A stretch of DNA of 64,000 nucleotides, taken from positions 62,001 through 126,000 of the forward strand of contig NZ_JAGGQJ010000031.1 in NCBI RefSeq assembly GCF_018613325.1. Reading direction: 5' to 3'. The notes under the pieces were generated by a model that saw only the letters and a list, made by a program, of their open reading frames with translations, made no database searches and was not told where the DNA came from. Shown piece after piece: positions 1 through 8,114 of this stretch; positions within the stretch are counted from its first letter, which is position 1; each line of letters opens with the position of its first letter. Position numbers and translations under genes: made by a program. The stretch is from Bacillus sp. ISL-34. Lineage in GTDB: Bacteria; Bacillota; Bacilli; Bacillales; DSM-1321.

Positions 1-773
1 TTGGTGATGGAGTGCCTCTGAAGGAGTTGTTTGACGGGTGCATCTGTTGCACAATTCAAGATAAACTGGAGGTTCAGCTTCATGAATTGCTAACAGAAAA
101 TGACCTTGATGCGGTTTATATTGAAACGACGGGCGCAGCTCATCCAGTTGAAGTATTGGATGGCATCATGTCGCCGATTTTCGCCAAAAGGCTGGAGTAT
201 AAAGGGATTATCACGGTCGTCGATTTATTAAGGTGGCGCGATCGGGAGGAACTATCTCCGCAGCTTCGACAGCTGCTTGCCGAGCAAATCCACCATGCCG
301 ATTTCATATTATTGAATAAAGCGGATTTAGTAAGTGAGATGGAGGCCGCACGGCTGATATATACAATACAGGCGCTGAATATGGAAGCTGTATGTTTATT
401 GACGGAGTATGCAGCCGTTTCCTTGATGTCATTGCAAGGGATGCAAAGAAAACGGCAAACTGGCCATCAAAAGCTTGATGTGCATGACCATTTGCATTTA
501 ACTGCAGTCGTTCATACATTTGAAGGTGCCGTGGCACAAACCGACTTTGAAGAGTGGCTTAGGTCCCTGCCGGAAACGGTCTATAGAATGAAAGGATACA
601 TTTCCTTTACACATTCACAATACCCCCATTTATTTCAATACTCCTACGGAATGCCGATGTATATGAATGAAATGATGAAAATGCCATTGAATATCGTCAT
701 GATAGGGGAAAAGTTGGATAAGGAAATGTTGATCGGTCAATTGAAGGATTTGGAAGCGAAAGCGGCCCGATAA
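1..773 (+). CDS. CobW/G3E-family GTPase, 5' end cut off by the window
   Basis: C-terminal three quarters of a G3E GTPase (CobW/YjiA/ZNG1 type), a group of metal-insertion chaperones in the cytoplasm. The reading frame is open from base 3, so the real start lies upstream; the GTG at 12 is internal. Visible marks are the metal-binding GCICC (CxCC) motif shortly after the window start, the ETTGAAHP stretch, the VVD segment, the NKAD guanine-specificity motif, and the C-terminal CobW_C domain with a KGYISF strand. The Walker A motif must be upstream and is not seen. In Bacillus such proteins are often zinc-responsive, but no Zur site can be judged here. Family assignment is firm; the metal served is not known. 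Confidence 0.88.
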   Translation, partial: GDGVPLKELFDGCICCTIQDKLEVQLHELLTENDLDAVYIETTGAAHPVEVLDGIMSPIFAKRLEYKGIITVVDLLRWRDREELSPQLRQLLAEQIHHADFILLNKADLVSEMEAARLIYTIQALNMEAVCLLTEYAAVSLMSLQGMQRKRQTGHQKLDVHDHLHLTAVVHTFEGAVAQTDFEEWLRSLPETVYRMKGYISFTHSQYPHLFQYSYGMPMYMNEMMKMPLNIVMIGEKLDKEMLIGQLKDLEAKAAR

Positions 774-839
774 ACGTTTACCGCCCATATAAGAAGGGAA
801 ACATAAAAAAAAGACTTTCTTATCAAGGAGGCGGTATTA

Positions 840-1007
840 GTGCCATGGAATAAGAACGATTACCCAAATTCGATGAAGAATCTGGATAAAGATGTCAGGG
901 AAAAGGCTATAGAAATCGCGAATGCATTATTGGATGAAGGATATGAGGATGGAAAAGCCATTCCAATTGCCATAGACCGGGCTAAGATGTCGGTGGGAAA
1001 AGATTGA
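840..1007 (+). CDS. Small YdaT-like protein
   Basis: A 55-residue protein starting at GTG behind a strong AAGGAGG site (about 824-830). It begins VPWNKNDYPNSMKNL and continues with REKAIEIANALLDEGY and AIPIAIDRA, which matches what I remember of the N-terminal part of the Bacillus YdaT family. B. subtilis YdaT is longer and carries a DUF2188-type C-terminal segment that this protein lacks, so this is a short family member or a stand-alone N-terminal domain. Function is unknown; the family is associated with general stress in B. subtilis. A bidirectional terminator follows directly. Confidence 0.6.
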   Translation: MPWNKNDYPNSMKNLDKDVREKAIEIANALLDEGYEDGKAIPIAIDRAKMSVGKD

Positions 1008-1047
1008 AAAAATGGTCAGACCCATTTGTGGGTCTGACCATTTTTAT
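1007..1047. terminator. Bidirectional rho-independent terminator
   Basis: An 11-bp stem (1014-1024 with 1029-1039) and TTTG loop, flanked by A-rich and T-rich arms. It serves both the small gene ending at 1007 and the minus-strand zinc-ribbon gene ending at 1044. Confidence 0.85.
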
Positions 1048-1295
1048 TCTTGCATTCCAAAGGCGGCAAATGTCTTTTCGTCTTCTATTAATCCGCACGC
1101 AGCACATTGCACCCGAACTTCAGGACCATTATATGCTAGATGGAACGGCTGAAGGGAATCGTTCGAATATTGTTCAACGATCTCACCGGATTGCGGATCC
1201 TTTTTAATGGGAGTTGCTACTTGCTGAATGAGATTGAAGCGAGATTTATTTGTCCGGCAATTCGGACAGCGGTATACTTGAGACATTGTACTCAC
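1044..1295 (-). CDS. Small double zinc-ribbon protein
   Basis: An 83-residue protein with two CxxC knuckles: CPNC near residue 11 and CAAC near residue 66, spaced as in a single zinc ribbon. Between them lies a charged segment ([13 protein letters not shown]). There is no signal peptide or membrane segment, so it is probably a cytosolic zinc-binding protein. The start at 1295 follows AAGGAGTGAG. Similar short proteins occur widely in Bacillus; some databases give them a DNA-repair name that the sequence itself does not support. Function unknown. Confidence 0.6.
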   Translation of the reverse strand: MSTMSQVYRCPNCRTNKSRFNLIQQVATPIKKDPQSGEIVEQYSNDSLQPFHLAYNGPEVRVQCAACGLIEDEKTFAAFGMQE

Positions 1296-1387
1296 TCCTT
1301 TTTTGAATTTTAAATCGTATTATTAAGATAGTCTTTACAAACTTGATCATTAATATGTATAAATTAGTAATGGATGGAAGGGATACT

Positions 1388-1654
1388 ATGAAAGAAAATA
1401 TCAGGCAACAAGAATTACTCGTGGCTTATTTAAGCATATGGAACAATCGTAAGGTGACCGATGGAGGAGGAGGGGAAGTGTTGTCGGAACTCATCCGCCG
1501 TGAGCTTTTGGATGAAAATGCCCATCCCCGTGCCCGAAAACCAGTATTGGAGAAATTTTACCTCTCTATTAAACGCGTGATGGAGTCTTCGCTTTCGGAA
1601 GAAATGAAAAATGCAATCGTCATGCTCTATATCACTGAATTGGAAAGATTATGA
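1388..1654 (+). CDS. Small protein of unknown function
   Basis: An 88-residue soluble, helix-rich protein. I use the ATG at 1388 because GGAAGGGAT stands 4-12 bases before it; an earlier in-frame ATG at 1343 has no such site. The sequence has a Gly-rich turn (TDGGGGEVLSEL) followed by helices with charged faces. I do not recognise a family. It stands alone between the zinc-ribbon gene (divergent) and the lipoprotein/two-component cluster. Confidence 0.5.
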   Translation: MKENIRQQELLVAYLSIWNNRKVTDGGGGEVLSELIRRELLDENAHPRARKPVLEKFYLSIKRVMESSLSEEMKNAIVMLYITELERL

Positions 1655-1772
1655 TTTCCGATTGTGATACTGATGCTTGTTAGCAAATATTCTTTTCTGC
1701 TTCATACTTTTTTCACAAATCATTGTTAAAATTTTTAAAAAATAGATATTTAATGAATAAGGAGCTTAAAAT

Positions 1773-2735
1773 ATGAAGTGGGGCATTTGGCTTTTTCTTG
1801 CCATCGTACTGCTTACTGGGTGTAATAGCGGTCATGCATTTACTAAAATCAATAAAAGTGAATCTTTCCTGGCGACTGTCAATATCAAGGATACTTCTCT
1901 GACTTTCATGGATGAAAACTATCATCCATTTGCAAAATGGGATATTTCAGAACCATTTACCGGAGCCCTGCTCTTGGCAGACAAAAATACTATCCTGCTT
2001 TATGGAAAAGAGATGGAGAAAGTACAAGTTTACTCTTTATCAGCAGGAAAACTGATAAACAGTTGGGAGATTGGGAAAGGAATCGTCAATATGCAGTTGT
2101 TACGTGATGGAAAAAGCATTGTGGCGGTCAATCAAGCGAATCACTCCATTCATTTTTTAAATGCTGATGGGGAGGAACAGGATATTGTCAAGGTTGGTAA
2201 AAGCCCCTTGACCGTTCTTCAAGGAGAGCAAGCGAATCGTTTGTATGTTATTAATTTTGGTGATACCAAATGTTCAGTGATAAATCTTGAAACGAAAAAG
2301 GTCGATTTCGAATTTCCCGTACATAGTTCAAGCACAGGCACATTATTAAGGGAAGAAAAGGATGAAATTTGGATCGGGGGACACGGTGATGGGGACCAAG
2401 TGGAAGAAGATCTATATATTTATTCGGCAAAAACGGGAGAGTTGAAGAAGAAGCTGAAGGCCCCCACCATGCCGATAAAGTTTTTGGAGAATGCTGAAGG
2501 GATTTTTGTCCTTAGTCATGGTACAAGCTCCTTATATAAATTGAATGATCAATATGAGGAAGTGAAAAGCAAAGTGGTCGGGGTCAACCCCTTTGAAATG
2601 GCGAACTTTAACGAAGACGTGGTCGTGGCGGGATATGATAGTGATGAAGTGTATGTAATGGATGCTGAAACAGTCGATGTTAAAAAAACGATCAAAGTCG
2701 GCGAAGGTCCGTTCCAATTGATGTTGAGGGAGTAG
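1773..2735 (+). CDS. Lipoprotein with beta-propeller (YncE-like) repeats
   Basis: A 320-residue exported lipoprotein. The N-terminus has a hydrophobic segment ending in the lipobox LLTGC (Cys at about residue 17), so the mature protein is tethered to the outer face of the membrane. The rest consists of repeated 40-50 residue beta units with phrases such as VAVNQANHSIHFL, LYVINFGDTKCSVINL, and VVAGYDSDEVYVMDAET, typical of YncE/YVTN propellers. An AAGGAG site precedes the ATG. Only 5 bases separate it from the response-regulator gene, so it is probably the first gene of a lipoprotein/response regulator/kinase/lipoprotein operon and may take part in the signal the kinase reads. That role is an inference. 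Confidence 0.7.
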   Translation: MKWGIWLFLAIVLLTGCNSGHAFTKINKSESFLATVNIKDTSLTFMDENYHPFAKWDISEPFTGALLLADKNTILLYGKEMEKVQVYSLSAGKLINSWEIGKGIVNMQLLRDGKSIVAVNQANHSIHFLNADGEEQDIVKVGKSPLTVLQGEQANRLYVINFGDTKCSVINLETKKVDFEFPVHSSSTGTLLREEKDEIWIGGHGDGDQVEEDLYIYSAKTGELKKKLKAPTMPIKFLENAEGIFVLSHGTSSLYKLNDQYEEVKSKVVGVNPFEMANFNEDVVVAGYDSDEVYVMDAETVDVKKTIKVGEGPFQLMLRE

Positions 2736-2740
2736 ATGAC

Positions 2741-3427
2741 ATGCATGCTTACACCATTTTAGTCGTGGATGATGAAGAAGATATGCGAAATCTAGTTGAA
2801 ATGTATTTGCTGAACTCAGGGTATCGATGCCTTCAAGCTGCGAATGGTAAAGAAGCTATTAGTATGGTTGAAACAAAGGAAGTGGATTTAATCCTATTGG
2901 ATATCATGATGCCAGGTATGGACGGATTCTCCGTTTGTGAAGAGATTCGTGAAAATTGGGAGATCCCTGTGATATTTGTCAGTGCGAAAGGTGAAGAATG
3001 GGATAAGGTGAAAGGGCTAAAGCTTGGCGGCGACGATTATATCGTCAAGCCGTTCAATCCAGGAGAATTGGTCGCAAGGGTCGAAGCTGTATTGCGAAGA
3101 ACAGGGAAATTATCATTGAATGAAGAGAATCAAAACCATGTCCGATTCGGTAAAATTAGCCTGAACTTACAATCCAGAACAGTTTTGGTGGAAGGGAAGG
3201 CAATCAATTTAACCTTGAAAGAATTCGAATTGCTTTTATTCCTCATGCGTCATAAAAGCCAGGCACTCAGCCGTGAACAACTGCTTGAAAATGTATGGAG
3301 CGGGGAGTATGGAGGATCTTTACGTACCGTGGATACCCATATCAAAACGTTACGAATGAAATTAAGAGCGGCCGATTACATTCAAACCGTCTGGGGAATC
3401 GGTTATAAGATAGAGGAAAAGAAATGA
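2741..3427 (+). CDS. OmpR-family response regulator
   Basis: A 228-residue two-domain regulator. The receiver domain (residues 1-115) has the acidic pair D10/D11, the phospho-acceptor D54 in ILLDIMMPG, S81 and K103 in VKPF. A winged-helix DNA-binding domain (about 130-225) follows, with FELLLFLMRHKSQALSREQLL and the RTVDTHIKTLRMKL recognition region. The stop overlaps the kinase start (ATGA at 3424), which shows translational coupling with its partner. Targets are unknown; genes of the same cluster are the likeliest. Confidence 0.92.
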   Translation: MHAYTILVVDDEEDMRNLVEMYLLNSGYRCLQAANGKEAISMVETKEVDLILLDIMMPGMDGFSVCEEIRENWEIPVIFVSAKGEEWDKVKGLKLGGDDYIVKPFNPGELVARVEAVLRRTGKLSLNEENQNHVRFGKISLNLQSRTVLVEGKAINLTLKEFELLLFLMRHKSQALSREQLLENVWSGEYGGSLRTVDTHIKTLRMKLRAADYIQTVWGIGYKIEEKK

Positions 3428-4839
3428 TCAATAAATGGCGAACCCTCTCATTTAAATTATGGCTCACCATCATCACCGCCATCATCCTATCCGTACTGTT
3501 CGCTTACTCCCTTTCTCAATATTATTACAAAAATCTATATGTGGAGAAGCTTAAAACAGATTTAGTCAATGAAGCGTCATTGCTAGGGGCGGATTTTTCC
3601 GGCGGTGAAATCAGCGATGACTTCAAGGAAAAAGTTGAATGGTTTAACAGTAAGAATGACAGCGAGGTCTTTGTCGTCAACAATCCCAGGGAATTGAGTG
3701 CCTGTCTGCCTTTTGAAATCAATTATGACACCCTCATTTCTGAAGAAGAAAGGCAAATGCTTTTAGATGGGAAAGCCGTTGAAAAAGAGGGATATGAGAA
3801 AAGGTTTGAAAAGAACATCGTAGCGGCGATCATACCCCTGATTGACGAAGATCGCCTCGAAGGTATCATCTATACATATATTCCAGTAGACTCCATTACG
3901 GTCTTACTTAAGGAATTTGCTGCAAAGTGGTTGGCTGCGGTTCTATTATTCTTGATTGTCGCGATATTTTTTACGACAAAATGGTTGAAAAAGCTAGTCA
4001 GTCCGATCAAGGAAATCGAGACTGCAGCGCATCGTGTTTCAGAGGGGAATTATGACATACAGGTCAAGGTAAGGAGCCATGATGAAATAGGTAAACTGGC
4101 AATAGCCTTTAATGATATGGCCAATTCCATCCATTTGGAAGAAGAAAGAAAAAAAGAATTTCTTGAAAATGTTGCACACGAGCTCAGAACCCCGCTTAGT
4201 TACGTAAAGGGATACACGCAGGCCATATTGGATGGTGTCGTGAAAAATGATGAAGAACAACGGAAATACCTTCATCTCATTTCAAGGGAGGCACTTAGGC
4301 TGCAGCGGCTCGTGGGAGATCTGATGGACTTATCAAAAATGGAAAGTGATCCATTCTTGTTAAATAAAATACCGATTGCCTATGCGCAATTCATTGAAGA
4401 CGTTCTTGTGAAATATGAACCGATAATAAAAGAAAAGCAATTGGGCTTGCAGCTAGATCTGGATCCAGATCCGATTATTTTTGGGGATGAAGGGAGGATG
4501 GAACAGATCCTGCATAACATTTTGGATAATGCCATTCAGTACACGGATCCTGGGGGGTCTATCCATATTACCCTAATTCAGCATAAAGATGATTGCGAAC
4601 TGCTGATTACTGACACGGGTAACGGGATTCCGGAAGCGGATCTGCCATATATCATGAATCGTTTTTACCGAGTGAACAAAGCACGCAGCCGTTTTGATGG
4701 CGGTTCAGGGCTTGGACTGTCCATTGTCAAAAAATTGGTGGAATTGCAAAATGGTAAAATTGAAATAGAAAGCAAAGAAAAAAGGGGAACAAAAGTCAGG
4801 GTCATCCTACCGGTTATAAAAGAAGAATGGAATTCATAA
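3424..4839 (+). CDS. Sensor histidine kinase
   Basis: A 471-residue membrane kinase. Two transmembrane segments (about 12-30 and 168-184) flank an extracellular sensor of about 135 residues. A HAMP linker (about 185-240), a HisKA domain with phospho-acceptor H252 in NVAHELRTPLSY, and an ATPase domain with N box (HNILDNAIQYT), G1 (DTGNGIP) and G2 (GGSGLGLSIVKK) follow. All catalytic motifs are intact. The sensor has no named domain that I recognise. The gene is flanked by two lipoprotein genes on the same strand, so its ligand may be a cell-surface or redox/metal signal, which is speculation. Confidence 0.92.
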   Translation: MINKWRTLSFKLWLTIITAIILSVLFAYSLSQYYYKNLYVEKLKTDLVNEASLLGADFSGGEISDDFKEKVEWFNSKNDSEVFVVNNPRELSACLPFEINYDTLISEEERQMLLDGKAVEKEGYEKRFEKNIVAAIIPLIDEDRLEGIIYTYIPVDSITVLLKEFAAKWLAAVLLFLIVAIFFTTKWLKKLVSPIKEIETAAHRVSEGNYDIQVKVRSHDEIGKLAIAFNDMANSIHLEEERKKEFLENVAHELRTPLSYVKGYTQAILDGVVKNDEEQRKYLHLISREALRLQRLVGDLMDLSKMESDPFLLNKIPIAYAQFIEDVLVKYEPIIKEKQLGLQLDLDPDPIIFGDEGRMEQILHNILDNAIQYTDPGGSIHITLIQHKDDCELLITDTGNGIPEADLPYIMNRFYRVNKARSRFDGGSGLGLSIVKKLVELQNGKIEIESKEKRGTKVRVILPVIKEEWNS

Positions 4840-4858
4840 AAAGGGGATACGTTCAAAA

Positions 4859-5296
4859 ATGAAAAAAATCGTGTTATTTTGCATGGCGTTAATTTTTTTG
4901 GCTGGATGCGGCAAGGAAGAGGAAATTCCGAAAATGTTAAATGTCGATTTAGCTGTCGATCCAATTCAGGGTAAAGTGAATGAGCCAGTGAAATTTCAGG
5001 CAAAAGTGACATATGGGGACGAAGTCGTGACAGATGCAGATGATGTCAGTTTTGAAATTTGGCTTGCGAATAGCGATGACCATGACAAGATCGCAGTAAA
5101 ACATAAAAGGAACGGCATATATGAATTGGAAAAGACTTTTGATGAAGAAGGAACCTATTATGTATATGCCCATGTAACAGCAAGGGATATGCACAACATG
5201 CCAAAGAAAGAATTCGTCATAGGGAAACCAAGCACTCCTGAACAAAATGGCGGAAAAAAGGAAATGGACGAAATGGATGATGAAGAAAAGAAATGA
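4859..5296 (+). CDS. YtkA/FixH-like lipoprotein
   Basis: A 145-residue lipoprotein with lipobox LAGC (Cys 17). The mature part is a single beta-sandwich of the YtkA/FixH type, visible as VDPIQGKVNEPVKFQAKV, ISFEIW-like strand, and YYVYAHVTARDMHNMPKKEF near the end. The tail is highly charged (EMDEMDDEEKK). In other proteins this fold is linked with copper handling and cytochrome oxidase assembly. It lies 19 bases after the kinase and ends at a terminator, closing the cluster. The ribosome site is AAGGGGATACG. The copper link is known for the fold, not shown here. Confidence 0.7.
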   Translation: MKKIVLFCMALIFLAGCGKEEEIPKMLNVDLAVDPIQGKVNEPVKFQAKVTYGDEVVTDADDVSFEIWLANSDDHDKIAVKHKRNGIYELEKTFDEEGTYYVYAHVTARDMHNMPKKEFVIGKPSTPEQNGGKKEMDEMDDEEKK

Positions 5297-5317
5297 TGAA
5301 TGTCCATCAAAACAAAA

Positions 5318-5350
5318 AACAATTCGGAAGTGAATCCGGATTGTTTTTTT
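5318..5350 (+). terminator. Rho-independent terminator
   Basis: Stem CAATTCGGA / TCCGGATTG followed by seven T residues; ends the two-component/lipoprotein cluster. Confidence 0.75.
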
Positions 5351-5756
5351 ATTTGAAATATGGTTCAAGACAATAGGGTAGAAATGATCGGGACAAAAGA
5401 CGGAAGCGTCGAAGTTAAATCGAAAAATTTGTAACATAAAAGTAAAGAAAGTCATAAAATGTTGGTTAAATACGATATGTCAACAAAAAGTTATTAGTAT
5501 TCAATGGAAATGGTTCTATGTAACTACCATTGACAAGTAATGCCTGGAAAAATATGAGTATATATACCAATGGAAGAAACATAGATAGGTAAAGCATTCT
5601 TGCAAGATTTGTCTGAAACTTTGATAAAGATATTTTCACTTTCGTATCCTGTTAAATTCGATGGAAATTGATGGTGCATTTATTACAAAAAGTGCATGTT
5701 ATGATAATTCCAGAAGCAAAGACAACACAAAACGAACATCACAGGAGGAAATACGA
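5351..5756. other. Intergenic region upstream of the CAP-domain gene
   Basis: About 400 AT-rich bases with no convincing gene. A possible extra N-terminal extension of the CAP gene from 5661 lacks a ribosome site and a sensible signal peptide. A TGAAAC at about 5613 and CGTA at about 5644 are too far apart for an ECF sigma promoter. Nothing else supported. Confidence 0.5.
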
Positions 5757-6488
5757 ATGAAAAAGAAAATGTTTATGTCAGCAGCAGCGGCTGCAGCTAT
5801 TATATTCACAGGAGTAGGAGCTAACCAAGCTGAAGCAGCCAACTGTGATACTGTTAAACAAGTAACTTATAAATCTATGAATAAAGAGGATATGCAAAAA
5901 GTCCTTAACCAATACCTAACTAAATACAATATCACTTTACCTGCAGCGCAGGCACAACAAAAACCAGTTCAAACACCAGGTCAAGAAGCTGGAACAACGA
6001 ACCAAGCAAAACCTGAAGCAAAGCCTGAAGCAAAACCTGAAGCAAAACCTGAAGCACCGGAAGTAACACCTGATAAATCAACTGATGAAAAACAAGAGAC
6101 AAGCTCTGAATTAAGTGCTTTTGAACAAGAAGTTGTTAAATTAACTAATGCAGAACGTGAAAAACAAGGTTTGGCAGCTCTTAAAATCGACACTGAGTTG
6201 AGCAAAGTTGCACGTATCAAGTCTCAAGACATGAAAGATAATAACTACTTTGATCACAATAGCCCAACTTACGGCTCACCATTCGATATGATGAAACAAT
6301 TCGGAATCAGCTATACAACAGCTGGCGAAAACATCGCACAAGGTCAACAAACACCTGAAGAAGTGGTACAAGCTTGGATGAATAGCCAAGGACACCGTGA
6401 AAACATCATGAACTCCAGCTTTACTCATATCGGAGTAGGTTACGTGGAATCTGGTAACTATTGGACTCAACAATTCATCGGAAAATAA
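5757..6488 (+). CDS. Secreted CAP (SCP-like) domain protein, YkwD type
   Basis: A 243-residue secreted protein. The start at 5757 is chosen because AGGAGG stands 9 bases upstream and a clear signal peptide follows (MKKKMFMSAAAAAAIIF... with cleavage after AEA). A short conserved N-terminal block (DTVKQVTYKSMNKEDMQKVL), a low-complexity linker with four KPEA repeats, and a C-terminal CAP domain follow (about 120-243) with LTNAEREKQGL, NYFDHNSPTYGSPFDM, GENIAQG and WMNSQGHRENIMN. The His and Glu residues of the CAP cleft are present. It is probably a cell-surface protein of unknown activity; Bacillus relatives are common and often multi-copy. Confidence 0.85.
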   Translation: MKKKMFMSAAAAAAIIFTGVGANQAEAANCDTVKQVTYKSMNKEDMQKVLNQYLTKYNITLPAAQAQQKPVQTPGQEAGTTNQAKPEAKPEAKPEAKPEAPEVTPDKSTDEKQETSSELSAFEQEVVKLTNAEREKQGLAALKIDTELSKVARIKSQDMKDNNYFDHNSPTYGSPFDMMKQFGISYTTAGENIAQGQQTPEEVVQAWMNSQGHRENIMNSSFTHIGVGYVESGNYWTQQFIGK

Positions 6489-6499
6489 TAGATTAATAG

Positions 6500-6537
6500 A
6501 AAAGCGCATCCCATTGATTTGGGGTGCGCTTTTTTTG
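6500..6537 (+). terminator. Rho-independent terminator
   Basis: AGCGCATCCC paired with GGGGTGCGCT and a run of seven T residues, 12 bases after the CAP gene. Confidence 0.85.
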
Positions 6538-6649
6538 CGAGAATGGATCATACCATTTCATGGAATGGTATCTCTCGGAATCTAAAAAGATTGGAGCAAA
6601 ACATAACAGGAACCGCCCCTTATCATAAGTAGGGTCCATGTGAAGCAAC

Positions 6650-7117
6650 TTAAATCTCGGATACATCGATTTCTGAATACTGTGTGTTGAAACTTTTCTG
6701 AAGACGTATTTCCAACGTTGATTCTTTATATTGGGCTGATGCCCCTTTTTTCTTAACAAGTGCGGGGAGTGTTATGACATGTCGATCCGACTCTTCAGGA
6801 ATCCCCTCGATGATGGATTGGTTAGAAGTATGGTAAAGTTTCATTTTCTTTAGCCAAGATTCATCTTCTATGGGTATTCTTACAAAGACATATAAGTGGG
6901 TTTCAAATACATCGGCATGTAAAGGATGTTCAGATCTGGCATTTTCTTTTTGTGAGCGGCCATCATTTTGGTTCATCATACCTTGCATATTGTCAGGGAT
7001 CACTTGTGAAAATACTTTTTCAATGAATGATTGTACATCACTTTGCTGCATATTTTTCATAAAGTCCTTTTGGTTCGGATTATTCTTAAAAGAAAAAAGT
7101 GAATTCCAGGGAAACAT
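6650..7117 (-). CDS. Hsp20-like protein, possibly a GerT-type spore protein
   Basis: A 155-residue protein. It begins MFPWNSLFSF, has a Gln/Asn/Met-rich first third, then a beta-rich region (VFETHLYVFVRIPIEDESWLKKMKLYHTSNQ... LEIRLQK) that looks like a reduced alpha-crystallin (Hsp20) fold. Bacillus spore-coat proteins GerT and CotM/CotP have this build, and the opening resembles GerT as I remember it, but I cannot align it. No signal peptide. Start ATG at 7117 follows a GAGAGAGGAATTC site. Assignment to the spore coat is an inference. Confidence 0.5.
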   Translation of the reverse strand: MFPWNSLFSFKNNPNQKDFMKNMQQSDVQSFIEKVFSQVIPDNMQGMMNQNDGRSQKENARSEHPLHADVFETHLYVFVRIPIEDESWLKKMKLYHTSNQSIIEGIPEESDRHVITLPALVKKKGASAQYKESTLEIRLQKSFNTQYSEIDVSEI

Positions 7118-7275
7118 ATTGAATTCCTCTCTCCTGCTTATGGTCTGACAGGTTTATTTGTTATATTTTATGCAGCTAAAGCCCATAGGTTCTTTTATAT
7201 AATTACTAAATTATAGAAAATGGAATAAACATATGTATAATTAAGTAAAATCCATTAGATAAAGAGGGTGAGCCT

Positions 7276-8049
7276 GTGGATGAAAAAGTAGCTTTTATTA
7301 CTGGAGGAGCAACGGGAATCGGCAAAAGGATGGCATTTTCACTCGCGGATAATGGAATGTCCATTATCATTACATATCGAAAAAGTAAAAAGGCAGCTTT
7401 AGCATTAGTGGATGAATTACAGGAAAAGTACCATGTTAAGGCACTTGCGATTCAAGGTGACTCGTCAAGTGAAGAAGATTGCCGGAATATTTTGCAAAAG
7501 ATTTTGGAGGCCTTTGGCCATGTTGATATCTTCATTCATAATGCAGGGCCATATATGCATGATCGTAAACGCATGACTGAATATGGCAGTGATGAATGGA
7601 AGTACATCATGGATGGAAATTTAAATGGTTTTTTCTATTTTGCGAAGGAACTTATTCCGCAAATGCGCAGTAGAAACTGGGGCAGAGTCATTACATTGGG
7701 GTTTGAACGGTGTGAAACTGCGCCAGGTTGGATTTATCGTTCTGCTTTTGCCGCGGCAAAGAGCGGCTTGACCTCCTTGACAAGAACTTTAGCTGCCGAA
7801 GAAGCTACAAATGGCATCACCGTGAATATGGTATGTCCTGGTGATATCGTAGGTGAATGGAAAGAGGCGGAAATCAGGGGCGCGAAAGCAGAAAGGGATG
7901 GTACGGTTCCAGTCGGCAGACCGGGTACAGGCGAAGATATAGCGAGGGTCATCACGTTTCTTTGTGATGAAGAATCAGATTTCATTACCGGCAGCATCAT
8001 ACCGGTAACAGGTGGTAAGGATGTTCTTGGGAAGATATATAAATCCTAG
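7276..8049 (+). CDS. SDR-family protein with degenerate active site
   Basis: A 257-residue short-chain dehydrogenase/reductase of the FabG type, starting at GTG behind AGAGGGTGA. The nucleotide site is intact (TGGATGIG at about 9-16, HNAG at 89-92). The usual YxxxK motif reads F158-AAA-K162, so the catalytic tyrosine is phenylalanine, and the position 13 residues before it, usually serine, is R145. The C-terminal PG and TG motifs remain (MVCPGDIVGEW, VTGG). Catalysis of the classical kind is therefore unlikely. It may be a cofactor-binding or regulatory protein. It stands alone, with a terminator after it. Confidence 0.8.
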   Translation: MDEKVAFITGGATGIGKRMAFSLADNGMSIIITYRKSKKAALALVDELQEKYHVKALAIQGDSSSEEDCRNILQKILEAFGHVDIFIHNAGPYMHDRKRMTEYGSDEWKYIMDGNLNGFFYFAKELIPQMRSRNWGRVITLGFERCETAPGWIYRSAFAAAKSGLTSLTRTLAAEEATNGITVNMVCPGDIVGEWKEAEIRGAKAERDGTVPVGRPGTGEDIARVITFLCDEESDFITGSIIPVTGGKDVLGKIYKS

Positions 8050-8071
8050 CTATAGGGTTTATATTCAGAAT

Positions 8072-8114
8072 GAAAAAGGGTGAGGCCGGTGTAATCCAGC
8101 CCCACTCTTTTTTA
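8072..8114. terminator. Convergent terminator between SDR and MATE genes
   Basis: Imperfect stem GTGAGGCCGG / CCAGCCCCAC with A-rich left and T-rich right arms, able to serve both converging genes. Confidence 0.7.

Noticed and set aside
4949-5455. Long open frame on the minus strand across the YtkA gene
   Set aside because: It has no ribosome site, an improbable composition (Phe/Cys/His-rich), and lies opposite a good lipoprotein gene.
5613-5648. Possible ECF sigma promoter (TGAAAC ... CGTA) before the CAP gene
   Set aside because: The spacer is about 25 bases instead of 16-17.
5999-6060. Short tandem repeats that could look like a CRISPR or minisatellite
   Set aside because: They are in-frame codons for KPEA repeats in a linker of the CAP-domain protein; there are no spacers.
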